64,000 nt of DNA from Sinohyriopsis cumingii (lineage: Eukaryota; Mollusca; Bivalvia; Unionida; Unionidae). Location of the stretch: assembly GCA_028554795.2 (NCBI GenBank), contig CM068825.1, positions 151,316,053 through 151,380,052 of the forward strand, read 5' to 3'. Positions 12,991-22,985 of this stretch are shown piece by piece (position 1 is the first letter of the stretch; every line of letters starts with the position of its first letter). The notes under the pieces are model-generated. The model saw only the letters and a program-made list of their open reading frames with translations, was not told the DNA's origin and ran no database searches. Made by a program: the position numbers and the translations under genes.

Positions 12991-13743
12991 TTAATCTTCG
13001 TGGTACAGAATATAAAAGCAAGTTTCACATACATTTTTTAAAAAAAGCATTGATACTCATTGTATCTAAATAACACCGTTTTGTAAATAAGTGTGTTGGC
13101 ATGGACAACGTATGTTGCAGGCAAGATCGATAGAATCCTGCCATACAGTAGCGTCTAATGTCCTATATGGTATTGACTCAATATGGACGAAAGGTACGCA
13201 TCGGTATGTATATATTATCTCAGGATAAATTTAAAAAAGTTAAAAGTTATAATTTTGGTGATTTTAATATACGTATGTTGATTACTCTTCAGAGTTTTGT
13301 CGTGGGTTAATCACCATCCAGGTTAATTTTAAATATTTGATATGTACTCGTCTTTTATTTTATGTAGATAATCACGTTGAATTTGTGAAGACTTTTATGA
13401 CTATTTTTATACAAAGAAAGGTAGGAAAATAATGAATATGTTAACTATTGCATGTAAATTGAGTAGGCATTCAATATTTTTTTATTTTTTATAATACATT
13501 TAATGTCAAGAAAAATGAACGAGACCTGCTAGGCAGTTCCCGCTCATCATCAACCATGAAAACTGATAATGCAAATCTGTCTTTTGTACAAGCTATAGTC
13601 GGAAGCGGATTTTAAGGCCAATCTACAGTCCAATATTGATCTGAATGTACACTGTTTAATAATAGAACCGAGTCTAAAGTCTTAAGCAGAGGATTCGGGT
13701 TGTAGGTAAAATTTGAGGGAAACATCTCCGTCAGGAATAACAA

Positions 13744-13977
13744 ACAGCAGGGAGGGCGAACAACCTCTAATTGGTTCACCTGTATTTTCGCAAATTAAGA
13801 CTTTCTGTGGGGATCGCAAAAATCGTAATAAAAAATGCGATATTCAGCGTAAGACAACTTCGTCAATGACAAATTGGCTTACCTGTTATCGCTGATAGTT
13901 TTTTTTTCTTCGATATAACTTAAGGAAATACGCGATAGTGTCGGTGACGCGTTGAAAGCGTCGCCCTCCCTGCTGCT
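13744..13977 (+). repeat. left TIR of Polinton element 1
   Basis: The reverse complement of 32766-33001 with few differences. Shared blocks include GGTTCACCTGTATTTTCGCA, GTAAGACAACTTCGTCAATG and GATAGTGTCGGTGACGCGTT. Each TIR also begins and ends with inverted versions of CAGCAGGGAGGGCG. Confidence 0.95.
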
Positions 13978-13982
13978 CTCAA

Positions 13983-14647
13983 TTAAAAAATTTTATCAAG
14001 ACAAACTCGATACCGTGTTCGAGGATCATGTAAGTTTATTGTTATAAATCCGTGTGGGGTTATTTTAGCACGACTAAAGAAATTTTTAAATTTATTTATA
14101 TCCATATCACCGCTGCACCAAGTTTGAGGAATATTTCTCAGTGTATGAGTATCAACTCGGTTAAAGATAGTAAGAATATTACAGTTATCTCTGATCACTT
14201 TTGGTATTTGTGTATACCGCTGGGTTACATAAATGACATCTGTGTTTTTGTGCCTGCCTCGTGAAAATATCCTGGCAGGATTTGATTGCTTATCCAGCAT
14301 TACATTATCGTACACAACTAAATTGTTAATTGACCATTAATGGAATCAATACTTGGTGCTTCATTAATGTCAGTTATAAATTCAACAACATCATCTCCGC
14401 TCTCATTCAACAATTTTGCGCTTTCATTATAATCTTTTATTACATCATAACAACGCTGATCGTCTACAGATGGAGCTACCAAATACAACTTGTCCAATTT
14501 CATCCACTTCATTATTAAATTAAGTAACAACTGCGTCTTGCCAATTCCAGATGGACCTATAATAATCATACGAACAGAATTTGGTAGTGCTGAGTGATGC
14601 TTAACTGGTTCTCGTCGGTTTGTAGCAGAAAAGTCAGTGATTTCCAT
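13983..14647 (-). pseudogene. A32-like packaging ATPase (FtsK/HerA superfamily), one frameshift
   Basis: The amino-terminal half (14647-14318) has the Walker A motif GPSGIGKTQ at about residue 30 and an N-terminal VKHHSALPNS-like lead. The carboxy-terminal half (14315-13983) begins in the Walker B region (VYDNVM) and continues with VIYVTQRYTQIPKVIRDN, a usual sensor-region sequence in this family. A one-base frameshift near 14316-14320 separates the halves. The family pumps viral DNA into the preformed capsid. The gene ends 6 bp from the left TIR and is divergently paired with the zinc-ribbon/PLA2 gene. Identity is secure; function is lost in this copy. Confidence 0.9.
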
Positions 14648-14671
14648 TAGAAAATATATAAAAATAATATG
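14645..14671. promoter_or_regulatory. 21-bp divergent spacer with AT-rich TATA-like core
   Basis: Only 21 bp separate the start codons of the ATPase (minus) and the zinc-ribbon/PLA2 gene (plus). The spacer contains AAATATATAAAAATAATAT. It is too short for two separate promoters, so transcripts probably start inside neighbouring coding sequence or share one bidirectional core. This is inferred from layout only. Confidence 0.4.
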
Positions 14672-15254
14672 GATTTATATTGTGTGAAATGCAGGGCGCG
14701 CACGCCAACAAGTGACCTAACAACCATTACAACAAAAAATAATAGATCTGCGGTTACGGGCAGGTGTGAGCGATGCGGTACAAAGAAATTTAAATTTATC
14801 TCCACTGGCAAGTCAGGTGAAAAACCAAAACCAAAGTCAAAACCAAAGTCAAAACCAAAGTAAAGTCAAAGTCAAAATCAAGTATAAAAAAAAAACACCG
14901 GGTGATATTGCAGCAAAATTAACAAAACTACCTGGGACTCCGTGGGCTAAATACCCAGGAGAAAAACATCTTCCAGGATATAATTACTGCGGCCCTGGAA
15001 CCAGACTTGATATCAGACTTGATGACCAGGATCAACCAAAACCAGGTGAGTATCCGATAAACGCTGTTGATAAAGCGTGTCATGTTCATGATGTAGCTTA
15101 TAAAAGTAAAAATCTACAAGATATGCATCTCGCAGATGTGAAATTAATTCACGCGTTAAATTCCATCACTGATAAATCTCTCAAGGAAAAATTAGCTAGC
15201 TGGTTAATAAAATCCGCGATGAAAGGTAAATTAGCGCTAGGTGTTGGTATATAA
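14669..15254 (+). pseudogene. zinc-ribbon + phospholipase A2-like virion protein, one frameshift
   Basis: The first part (14669-14863) starts MDLYCVKCRART and has a second CxxC (CERCGTK), a small zinc ribbon seen at the start of adintovirus PLA2 proteins. A Lys/Pro/Ser-rich tail follows. After a frameshift near 14863 in the AAACCAAAGTC repeat, the frame to 15254 has YCGPGTRLD (calcium-loop-like Gly-rich segment) and DKACHVHDVAY (the C-x2-HD-x2-Y catalytic motif). Parvovirus VP1 and adintovirus PLA2 domains use the same arrangement to breach endosomal membranes. The role here is inferred from family. The AAAG-rich repeat is a likely slippage site. Confidence 0.8.
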
Positions 15255-15262
15255 TTATAATC

Positions 15263-16222
15263 GAGTCGATTTATTATTCCCCAAAAGAATATTGGAGGGG
15301 TAGCGCAGCAATTAGTAAACTCGCTGAAGCAGCAAAAGTTACGCGAGTTACTGCTAAAAATTGGTTATCCAAACAGGCAATATGGCAAATTTACCAACCA
15401 CCGCCTAAACAAATCCACTTTGCACATTTCAATGTCAGTGTGCCTAAATGAAGTTCACCAAACTGATATATTATATCTGCCACACGATACCATTAAAATC
15501 CGAAGACGTCAAAACACATATAAATACGCGTTAACTGTAGTTGATGTTGCAAGTAGATACAAAGATGCGGAACCGTTAACGACTAAAACAGCATCTGAAG
15601 TAGCCAATGCTTTTGAACGAATTTATCAAAGAGGTGGTCTACGATGGCCACAGCTGCTACAAGTTGATCCTGGCAAAGAATTTCAGGGCGCAGTATCATC
15701 GTTGATGAAACAACATAACGTCACCATCAGACGAGGGCATACTGAAATTCACCGTGATCAGGCAATTGTTGAACGATTTAATCGAAGTCTTGCTGAGCGG
15801 TTATTTGGATATCAATACGCGAAGGAATTCATTCAGGACAAGAGATCACGCGAATGGATCGCAAGATTACCAAGCGTGATAACTGCATTAAATAATGAAA
15901 TTACTCGAACAACCAATATGAAACCTATTAACGCAATTAACAAAAAACATATACCCGTACGACGTGATTCTTCAGCACAACCAATATTGTGTGATGTCAG
16001 TGTGAGATATTTATATGAACCAGGTGAACTTGAAGGTGATAAAAAAGAGCGACTGATCCTATTTGGAGTATTACCACACACAAGATATCTAACATAACTA
16101 GATCTACTGGTAGACCCGCAATCTACATGCTGTTTTCAACTGCTCCTCAACGTGGGTTTACACGTGAGCAATTACGAGTAATTCCCGAGGATACACAATT
16201 ACCACCCAAATCACTTAACTAG
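15263..16222 (+). pseudogene. Polinton integrase (retroviral-type, rve family), two frameshifts
   Basis: The amino-terminal helix-turn-helix-like segment (15263-15449) has AISKLAEAAKVTRVTAKNWL. After a frameshift near 15440 the core follows with VVDVASRYKDAEPL (first catalytic Asp), LQVDPGKEF (second Asp) and QAIVERFNRSL (Glu), a complete DDE set. After a second shift near 16060, the frame continues with PAIYMLFSTAPQRGF to a stop at 16220-16222, the usual chromodomain-like C-terminus. Integrase cuts and joins the TIR ends to target DNA. The gene meets the minus-strand HNH tail-to-tail with an 8-bp overlap. Catalytic residues remain, but the frame is broken. Confidence 0.9.
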
Positions 16223-16802
16223 CACTACACTCAAGACAGGTCAACATGGTCTTTTCGGGTGTATGACCAAGACGATTATCTTTTCTATCTACGGTGAATT
16301 GTCTTGAATGTTTATCCGAATACTGCCATAACATTATACAATTACAACTCGCACAGTGATTATTCTGCTGTTGTTTCAATGTCATGATAAATTCAACATT
16401 AAGGTCAAATTCTCGATTATTTTTTTTTGTCACTGTTTGTAACCGGCTAATTTTTTCTGATTATATCACCGTTGTTTTCATTATTAATTTCATAACTATT
16501 GACTCTTCCAAGACAATCCTTCGCAGTTGAGATATTCTTCTGACTCTGGACACAGCCAAGTAAACTAAGTTTGACCACTCGATACGATCATCAACGATCC
16601 AAACAACTATATCAGAGATAGTTAGTCCTTGAAATGAATGTATCGTCATTGCATATCCTATCGTCCATGGGGATTTATCGGCGCGCAGTGCATCTTCAAC
16701 AACATTGACATCAACTGTAGCAACATCATTTAATACTAAATTCTGTTTCTCGGTCTGTCCTGGTATATCAACGTCGATATCACTGGTCAACAGTGAAATC
16801 AT
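16215..16802 (-). pseudogene. C-terminal part of PolB-helicase-HNH polyprotein (helicase end + HNH nuclease)
   Basis: The frame at 16802-16461 has SF1 helicase late motifs: YAMTIHSFQGLTI (motif V-like) and NLVYLAVSRVRR (motif VI). A TAA stop at 16461-16463 is followed in the same frame by an HNH domain at 16433-16215, with CASCNC, QFTVDRKDN and CLECS. Invertebrate adintovirus-type replicases end in just such an HNH domain, so this is read as one polyprotein with a nonsense mutation. It is cut off from its amino-terminal part by the transposon at about 16.81-19.15 kb. Confidence 0.8.
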
Positions 16803-17040
16803 TACTGACTTGAAAAGGCCCTAATCTGTAGTATTTTGGTGTGCCGAACACGAATATAACCGTGAAAAATTTGTATTGGCTCTCGTTTTGAAGATATTCA
16901 TATACCTCATTTTCTATGTTTCACTGTGTAAATTTCTCCAGTAGGACTGCAGCAACATCCGGAATAATGATGTAACATTGCATAATACCATCATGCTCAC
17001 ATCATCCACAGTTGATTGCATCATTTTCTGATGCAATGCA

Positions 17041-17164
17041 ATACTAATGCCATGCGGCTGCTGAAGTAAGCTGACGTCAGCAGTGTACTATACATGTGTA
17101 GGCCTATTATACTAATGCCAGGTGGCTGCTGAAGCTGACGTAAGCAGTGTACTATATAAAGCCC
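17041..17164 (+). promoter_or_regulatory. duplicated upstream block and TATA box of the nested transposon
   Basis: A block with ACTAATGCCA, GGCTGCTGAAG, CTGACGT and GCAGTGTACTATA occurs twice (about 17041-17095 and 17108-17158). The second copy ends in TATATAAA at 17153-17160, about 115 bp before the start codon, a good TATA-box candidate. Confidence 0.6.
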
Positions 17165-17274
17165 AATCAGATAGGTTCAGCATTTAAAATATTTTAGACG
17201 TTGTGCGAGACAGTTCAAGCTACTGTTACATAAAACTTATTATTTTATCCATTTACGTGCAATAAAGAACAGTA

Positions 17275-18960
17275 ATGCCTCGAAAGTGTGTTAATACCGC
17301 GGACAATTTTTGCTATATTTGTGGGGAAGTGACATTTGCCAACCAGAAGAAAAGTATCAATTCTCAAGTGAAGAAGGCATATCATCTTTACTTCGGATGC
17401 AAGGTTGGTGACCAAGACAAGCCTTGGGCTCCACATATATGCTGTGCTACATGTACAACACAGCTTTCACAGTGGTTGAATTGCAAAAGGTCATCAATGC
17501 CGTTTGCAGTCCCAATGGTGTGGAGGGAGCCAAGCAACCACCTAAATGACTGTTACTTCTGCTTGGTTCCTCCTCTTTCCGGCGGAATAACGAAGCGAAA
17601 GAAGTCGAGAATAGTCTACCCAAACATTCCGTCTGCATTGAGACCAGTTCCACATGGTGAGGGACTTCCTATTCCAGAACCTCCAGCAGAATATTCTCTT
17701 GATTCATCTGACGAAGACAAAGGTGAGTCGACCTGTTCTTCTCCTGGTCCATCAGCATGCAGTGATCCAGATTTTCACTGTGGTGCATCATCAACCCCAC
17801 ACAGAATAACACAGGAAGAACTAAATGACCTGATTCGTGATTTGGACTTATCAAAGAACAAGGCAGAATTGCTAGGATCAAGACTCCAACAATGGAATCT
17901 TCTAGAAGATGTCACAATTACTGCATATCGAAAGCGCCACCAGCAATTGGAGCCTTTCTTCAGAAAGGAAAGTAATCTGATATTCTGTTCCGATATTGAG
18001 GGCCTCATGAATGCTTTAAAAATCACTCATGACCCACAAGAATGGAGACTATTTGTGGACTCTTCGAAACTGAGTCTCAAGGCTGTGCTTTTGCACAATG
18101 GAAACATTCTTCCATCTATTCCAGTAGCGTATGCTGTCCACATGAAAGAGACATACGATAACTTAAGGCAGCTACTGAATTCCATTGAGTATAACAAGTA
18201 CAGCTGGCACCTCTGTGGTGATTTGAAGGTAGTTGCCCTTTTAATGGGACTGCAGCAAGGATATACAAAATACATGTGTTTCTTATGCGAGTGGGATAGC
18301 CGAGCAAGGGAAATGCACTACATGAGGAAGGAATGGACTCACAGGCAGAATGTAGCCATTGGAGAGAAGAATATCCAACACCCAGCTCTGGTTGAGGCTC
18401 AGAAAATCTTGCTACCACCCCTTCACATCAAACTAGGTTTGATGAAGAACTTCGTGAAAGCCATTGACCGGACTTTGCCAGCATTCCGATACCTGCATGA
18501 AAAATTCCCTCGACTCAGCGAAGCAAAGATTAAAGAGGGAGTTTTTGTGGGTCCTCAGATTCGAGAGCTTTTCAAAGATGACCGGTTCAACAACTTGCTG
18601 GAAGGTGACGCGAAACAAGCATGGAATGCTTTTCGCCTAGTTTCTACAAACTTCCTCGGAAATGTTAGGGCAGAAAACTATAAGGAACTAGTAGAAGACA
18701 TGTTGATGAAGTATAAGAAACTTGGCTGCAATATGTCTCTAAAGATTCACTTCCTTCATTCCCATTTGGATTTCTTTCCTAGCAACTGTGGTATTGTTAG
18801 TGATGAACACGGCGAACGTTTTCATCAAGATATCGCAACAATGGAACAAAGATACCAGAGAAAACGGTCCACTACAATGCTGGCTGACTACTGCTGGACA
18901 CTCCTCAGAGATGCTCCCGAACAGCTGTACAAGAGACAGGCGAAGAAATATAAGATGTAG
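17275..18960 (+). CDS. putative DDE-type transposase, 561 aa, intact
   Basis: A single open frame of 561 codons. The amino-terminal third is Cys-rich with paired CxxC motifs (CYICGE, CCATC, CYFC), a zinc-binding DNA-binding region. A Ser/Glu-rich linker follows at about residues 150-190. The second half has acidic residues in a pattern that could be a DDE core: LFVDSSKLSL, WHLCGDLKVV, then C-x2-C in CFLCEW with a downstream His, and SDEHGERFH. The same kind of protein is present in many copies in insects, cnidarians and molluscs as an unnamed protein, as far as I recall. I cannot name its superfamily. Terminal inverted repeats around it support a transposase role. Confidence 0.7.
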   Translation: MPRKCVNTADNFCYICGEVTFANQKKSINSQVKKAYHLYFGCKVGDQDKPWAPHICCATCTTQLSQWLNCKRSSMPFAVPMVWREPSNHLNDCYFCLVPPLSGGITKRKKSRIVYPNIPSALRPVPHGEGLPIPEPPAEYSLDSSDEDKGESTCSSPGPSACSDPDFHCGASSTPHRITQEELNDLIRDLDLSKNKAELLGSRLQQWNLLEDVTITAYRKRHQQLEPFFRKESNLIFCSDIEGLMNALKITHDPQEWRLFVDSSKLSLKAVLLHNGNILPSIPVAYAVHMKETYDNLRQLLNSIEYNKYSWHLCGDLKVVALLMGLQQGYTKYMCFLCEWDSRAREMHYMRKEWTHRQNVAIGEKNIQHPALVEAQKILLPPLHIKLGLMKNFVKAIDRTLPAFRYLHEKFPRLSEAKIKEGVFVGPQIRELFKDDRFNNLLEGDAKQAWNAFRLVSTNFLGNVRAENYKELVEDMLMKYKKLGCNMSLKIHFLHSHLDFFPSNCGIVSDEHGERFHQDIATMEQRYQRKRSTTMLADYCWTLLRDAPEQLYKRQAKKYKM

Positions 18961-19139
18961 TCAATGACTTGATTTTTTATAGGTAGGCTATTACAGTTGA
19001 CCTTTTACTATTGGAATGCATTTCGTTATGTAAACATTAATTTCTTGCAGATTACAAAAAAACTAGAGCCAATTTTGCAATTTGACTGTCATATTCGTGT
19101 TCAGCACATAAAAATTGATAAGAATTGACTAATTTTATT

Positions 19140-19980
19140 TCAGTAACATGACTTTTGTAAAAATTTGTTGTCCAGTGTATTCTGTAACCGCGTATCAGCT
19201 GGTCTATAACACAATGGCACTGGCAGTGTTGGAAAGTTTTTCTTGTGTAATTGAAATAATTGCCGTTGATGTGTGTCTCTGACTATCTTTCTACTTGCCA
19301 CTATCAAATCGTTTGGTTTCCACGTTTTCCAAAAGTCGCTCAAGGAAGTTTCTGAAATTATTTCACGCATAATTTCACACTGAATTTTATTCGGTTGCAG
19401 TCTGATTAATTTCTTAAATTCCTTTAATTCTGCATCGAGAGATCTATGATCATCAGTCACTACTTCGTAATAATCAAAAAAATTCTTCAACCAATCGTGT
19501 GGAGATGGTCCAACAAACGGAGGTGGCTGGCCGTGATCGCCGCACATAACCACTGCAGTATTTTTCAATAACAACCAATCGAGAAATGTTTTTAATGTTT
19601 CTAACAGTACCGTACATATTTCATCCCAGATAATAACCTTTGGAATATATTTCTCCCCCATTCGATCTGAAGTCCACACATCACCGCTGTATTTGAAAAA
19701 GCTGTGATAAGTACTAGATTTGACTCCTCGTTGTTTCATCTCCCTGGCATGTCTGTGTGTTGGTGTTAGCACAATCATATCTGAAGATTTTCCACGAAAT
19801 AATTCAATCACTCGAGTTGTCTTACCAGAGTCTCCCGCCCCGTTCAAATAAACGGTTTTGTGTCTGGATACTGGATCGTACAAAGTTGGTGCACTCGACA
19901 TTTCTGATAATTCTGATTTACAATAACTATCTTTAACCGCAATATCAGCGGATTCACAATAACAATGTAACATTTCCTTT
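19140..19980 (-). pseudogene. SF1 helicase amino-terminal part of the PolB-helicase polyprotein
   Basis: Walker A appears as NGAGDSGKTTR, followed by VLTPTHRHAREMKQRG, TYHSFF, the Walker B motif VIIWDEIC and CGDHGQPPPF. These are SF1 helicase motifs I, Ia, II and III in order. The frame ends at 19140 because the transposon has replaced the rest with a stop; motifs V and VI are at 16461-16802. A frameshift in an A7 run near 19980 separates it from PolB. Fused PolB-helicase proteins of this kind occur in invertebrate adintoviruses and should unwind DNA during replication. Confidence 0.85.
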
Positions 19981-19981
19981 T

Positions 19982-22004
19982 TTATTCTCCACGAACTCCA
20001 TGATTCGTCATTGCTTGTGAAACGAGCCAGTAATTCTGAATATTTTTATCGATATAAAATGAATCCGTAGCAACTCTAACTGCAGTGTCAGGAAATCTAT
20101 TTATCATCGATAGTAAATCTATAGAAACATAAGCTAGCATTGAAGATCTTAAATGGGTGTACTGAGGTGATTCTCCTTCGATGTAACTAACAATTGTGCC
20201 CAACTTTGTTCCGTCAGACAAATAAGCATCTTCCCGATTACAAAGTATATCTCTCGCAGTGGCATCATTAATTATAAAATCTAATTCAGCATCATCCATA
20301 ATCAATCGTGAGTAAGGCCGTTTATGATCATATGCACCACCCTGAGTAAATTTACCGATTATTCTTCTACCGAGATCCTTTGCTGTTTTTTCACTGTTGT
20401 TGAGTTTAATCTTAAGAATATTAACAATGACATCCGTGGACAGGTCTGGATATTCTCGTGCACATACTTCTAGACTGATACACTCCGGTGTTGGTAACCA
20501 AACCGAAGTTTGTTTTCGGTACGACGTAATTGCTTCCCCGACATCAATATTTTACTGTCAAGCATATATCGTAATAACACTAAAAATGTCTGTCAAACCA
20601 AACATAACAAATCGGATGAAGATTCATAGTGAATTCAAACGACGTTACACGAGCAAATCCTGTCAGATCAAAATCAGGTAATGGACCATTAATTGATACT
20701 CTTACCATCTCATGACAAGGATGACCAAATCTCGCAAAACATCCGGCACACTCGCCCATCCCAAGAAAACTTCCAGGATAACACGCGGTCATGTCAACGG
20801 AAATCATCTCGCTGATATTATACTTGGTGTTCCACAAACCACCGTGTCCGTAATCGATACAACTATTCTGAACATCTTCAAGGAACTCAGCGTGTGTTGG
20901 TCTCCATGAATTTCTTTCTCTCGCGGCATGGGCAGCAATTGACGGGACTGTAAAACAATTGGTTAAAAACTGCTCAGTATTTCCTGAATATTTCTGTGCA
21001 AGTTTTCTCATTTCTTCGTGGAGAGATTCTTCACGATATAATTCACCGTTAGGTCTTACAAATTGATCATACTCGCCTTCTTCAGAACTTTTAAACAATC
21101 ATACTGACACAGGGTCGTTTTTGCTTATTCGGCTGATAGCATCAAATATTCCATTCCAAAAGCTTTTTCACGAGTAATATCTCACAACACGATTTCGTGG
21201 AAATATTGTTACTGCGGTGGTCCAAGCGTGAGAGTTATGGTCAATAATTTCAATTGGTGCTCCTTTTCCTTTATTCACTGATTCATATAAAACCTCTCCC
21301 GTTAACGTTTTTACTATCATTGGAAATTTTAATTTACTCGATAACTCAGCAACATCGTCTATTGACGCTCCTGTATCCTTAACCGATTCAGCCCATTTGT
21401 TTATTTTTTCACGTCGCAGATCAGTTAAACTGTTTCCACGCTTCGCATTTGTAAAATGTTCTATTACTCGCTCGGCTACACAATTTAACTTTGAAAATCT
21501 CATCGGAACAAGATCATTTATGTTAGGTTTTTTTATCGGATAAATTCCATAAATGACCGCTGTTACAGGATACGCTCGAGCGTAATATGGTTTGTCAATT
21601 CCAGTCAGTATTCCTGGTTTGGAATCTTTACTTAACACAGCGGTTTTTCCACCAGCAAGGACAGGGTCACGTTTGTCACGAATAATCCAAGTATCATCAT
21701 CCGAGCGCACAATAAACTTTATTCTGAAATGATATTTCTGATTGAGGTAATCGATAATTGTTTTTGCTCGTGCATCGTTCGTTGTAGCGTCCTTGACTTC
21801 GTCGACATTGATTTCGTCAATGTTGGGTATAATTTTGAGATGCTCCATCATTACGAAATTCTTTTTTGGCATCCCTGATAACATCAAATAGATCAGTCAG
21901 GGCTCGCCTTCGCGAATCAGGGGTTAATCTGTCGAGATCAAATCTAGAAGCTTTCCCGGTGCCGATAGCACTGGGTTTGATTGCAGATAATCAAACTCCT
22001 CCAT
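19982..22004 (-). pseudogene. protein-primed family B DNA polymerase (Polinton PolB), multiple frameshifts
   Basis: A start at 22004 opens a short MEEFDYLQ frame, then the gene shifts frame near 21940, 21130, 20580 and 20310. The N-terminal block (21887-21168) carries the conserved region ending in HAWTTA. The block 21098-20580 carries polymerase motif A (ISVDMTACYPGS). The block 20305-19982 carries motif C (RVATDSFYI; the usual first Asp of DTDS is Ala here). PolB copies the element's DNA. The gene continues into the helicase. Loss of the motif C Asp is either decay or a family variant; I cannot tell which. Confidence 0.85.
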
Positions 22005-22031
22005 ATTATATTTAAGGCAAACATTTAAATA

Positions 22032-22457
<426 letters not shown>

Positions 22458-22985
22458 ATGACCCAGGAATTTGTCCGACACCCCATCATCAAGAATTACG
22501 AAGCGAATCATAATGGAATAATTAGATATTACAGGTTGAAAAACCCAGTTGGTTTTGTTAGTAATGCTGGTTATCTTAGATTTAGTGTTGGGAAGAAAAG
22601 ATATCACTGTCATCGCTTTGTGTTTGAGGTATTTAATGGAGTGATCGAAGATGGTTTTGTGATTGATCACATAGATAATAATAAACTTAATAATAAATTA
22701 TCCAATCTGAGAATCATCACGCAGAGCGAGAATTGTAAATTTGGAAACACTGGCTGTACTGATAAAAACGCCAAGGCAGTTGTATCTATAAATCTAAAGA
22801 CAAAAGAAGAAAGAATATTTCATTCGATGTATGCAGCTAGCAAGTATTTTGATATTCGCCAGGTATCGGTCAAACGTGTTGCAGAAAATATAATCAAATC
22901 AACGTTTTCATATAAATTTAATAGCTGGATTTCATTTCGTTATGCAGATGCAGATAACGGAGATAACTCTGCAGCGGCTGTGTAA
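22458..22985 (+). CDS. free-standing HNH homing endonuclease-like protein, 175 aa
   Basis: Intact. The N-terminus IIKNYEANHNGIIRYY resembles the NUMOD4-type lead of phage homing endonucleases. The HNH core follows: YHCHRFVFEVFNG, VIDHIDNNKLNNKLSNLR and ENCKFGN. The C-terminal third (MYAASKYFDIRQVSVKR) resembles the NUMOD1 helix-turn-helix that binds DNA. Length is typical for the family. Such proteins cut a specific site and spread by repair. Within the element the likely target is an allele lacking the gene. It is one of few open genes here, which suggests recent arrival or selection. The acidic DADADNGD tail is unusual. Confidence 0.85.
   Translation: MTQEFVRHPIIKNYEANHNGIIRYYRLKNPVGFVSNAGYLRFSVGKKRYHCHRFVFEVFNGVIEDGFVIDHIDNNKLNNKLSNLRIITQSENCKFGNTGCTDKNAKAVVSINLKTKEERIFHSMYAASKYFDIRQVSVKRVAENIIKSTFSYKFNSWISFRYADADNGDNSAAAV

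Larger units (their letters stand above)
4886..13743. other. non-coding AT-rich host DNA with simple and tandem repeats
   Basis: No reading frame here shows a recognisable domain. The longer open frames are translations of repeats. A 27-bp unit is present twice at about 4896-4945. Longer arrays and microsatellites are listed separately. The rest looks like ordinary intergenic or intronic sequence, and I see no exon I can defend. Confidence 0.6.
16812..19148 (+). mobile_element. nested cut-and-paste DNA transposon inserted in the helicase gene
   Basis: The helicase reading frame is open on both sides but interrupted here. Near the ends lie inverted repeats: GCCGAACACGAATAT at 16843-16857 pairs with ATATTCGTGTTCAGC at 19091-19105, and similarity extends inward through TTGGCTCT. 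TGACTT at 16806-16811 recurs at 19149-19154 and is the best candidate target duplication. The outermost 20-30 bp of the two ends are not clearly similar, so the exact boundaries are uncertain. The one gene inside is intact, so the insertion is likely younger than the Polinton. Confidence 0.75.

Noticed and set aside
4886..13743. Host exons in the long intergenic stretch
   Set aside because: No frame had domain-like sequence flanked by convincing splice sites. I cannot support any exon by reading alone.
13713..13895. Small plus-strand ORF at the left end of element 1
   Set aside because: It starts outside the TIR and runs into it. The TIR is a non-coding repeat with a second copy at the other end.
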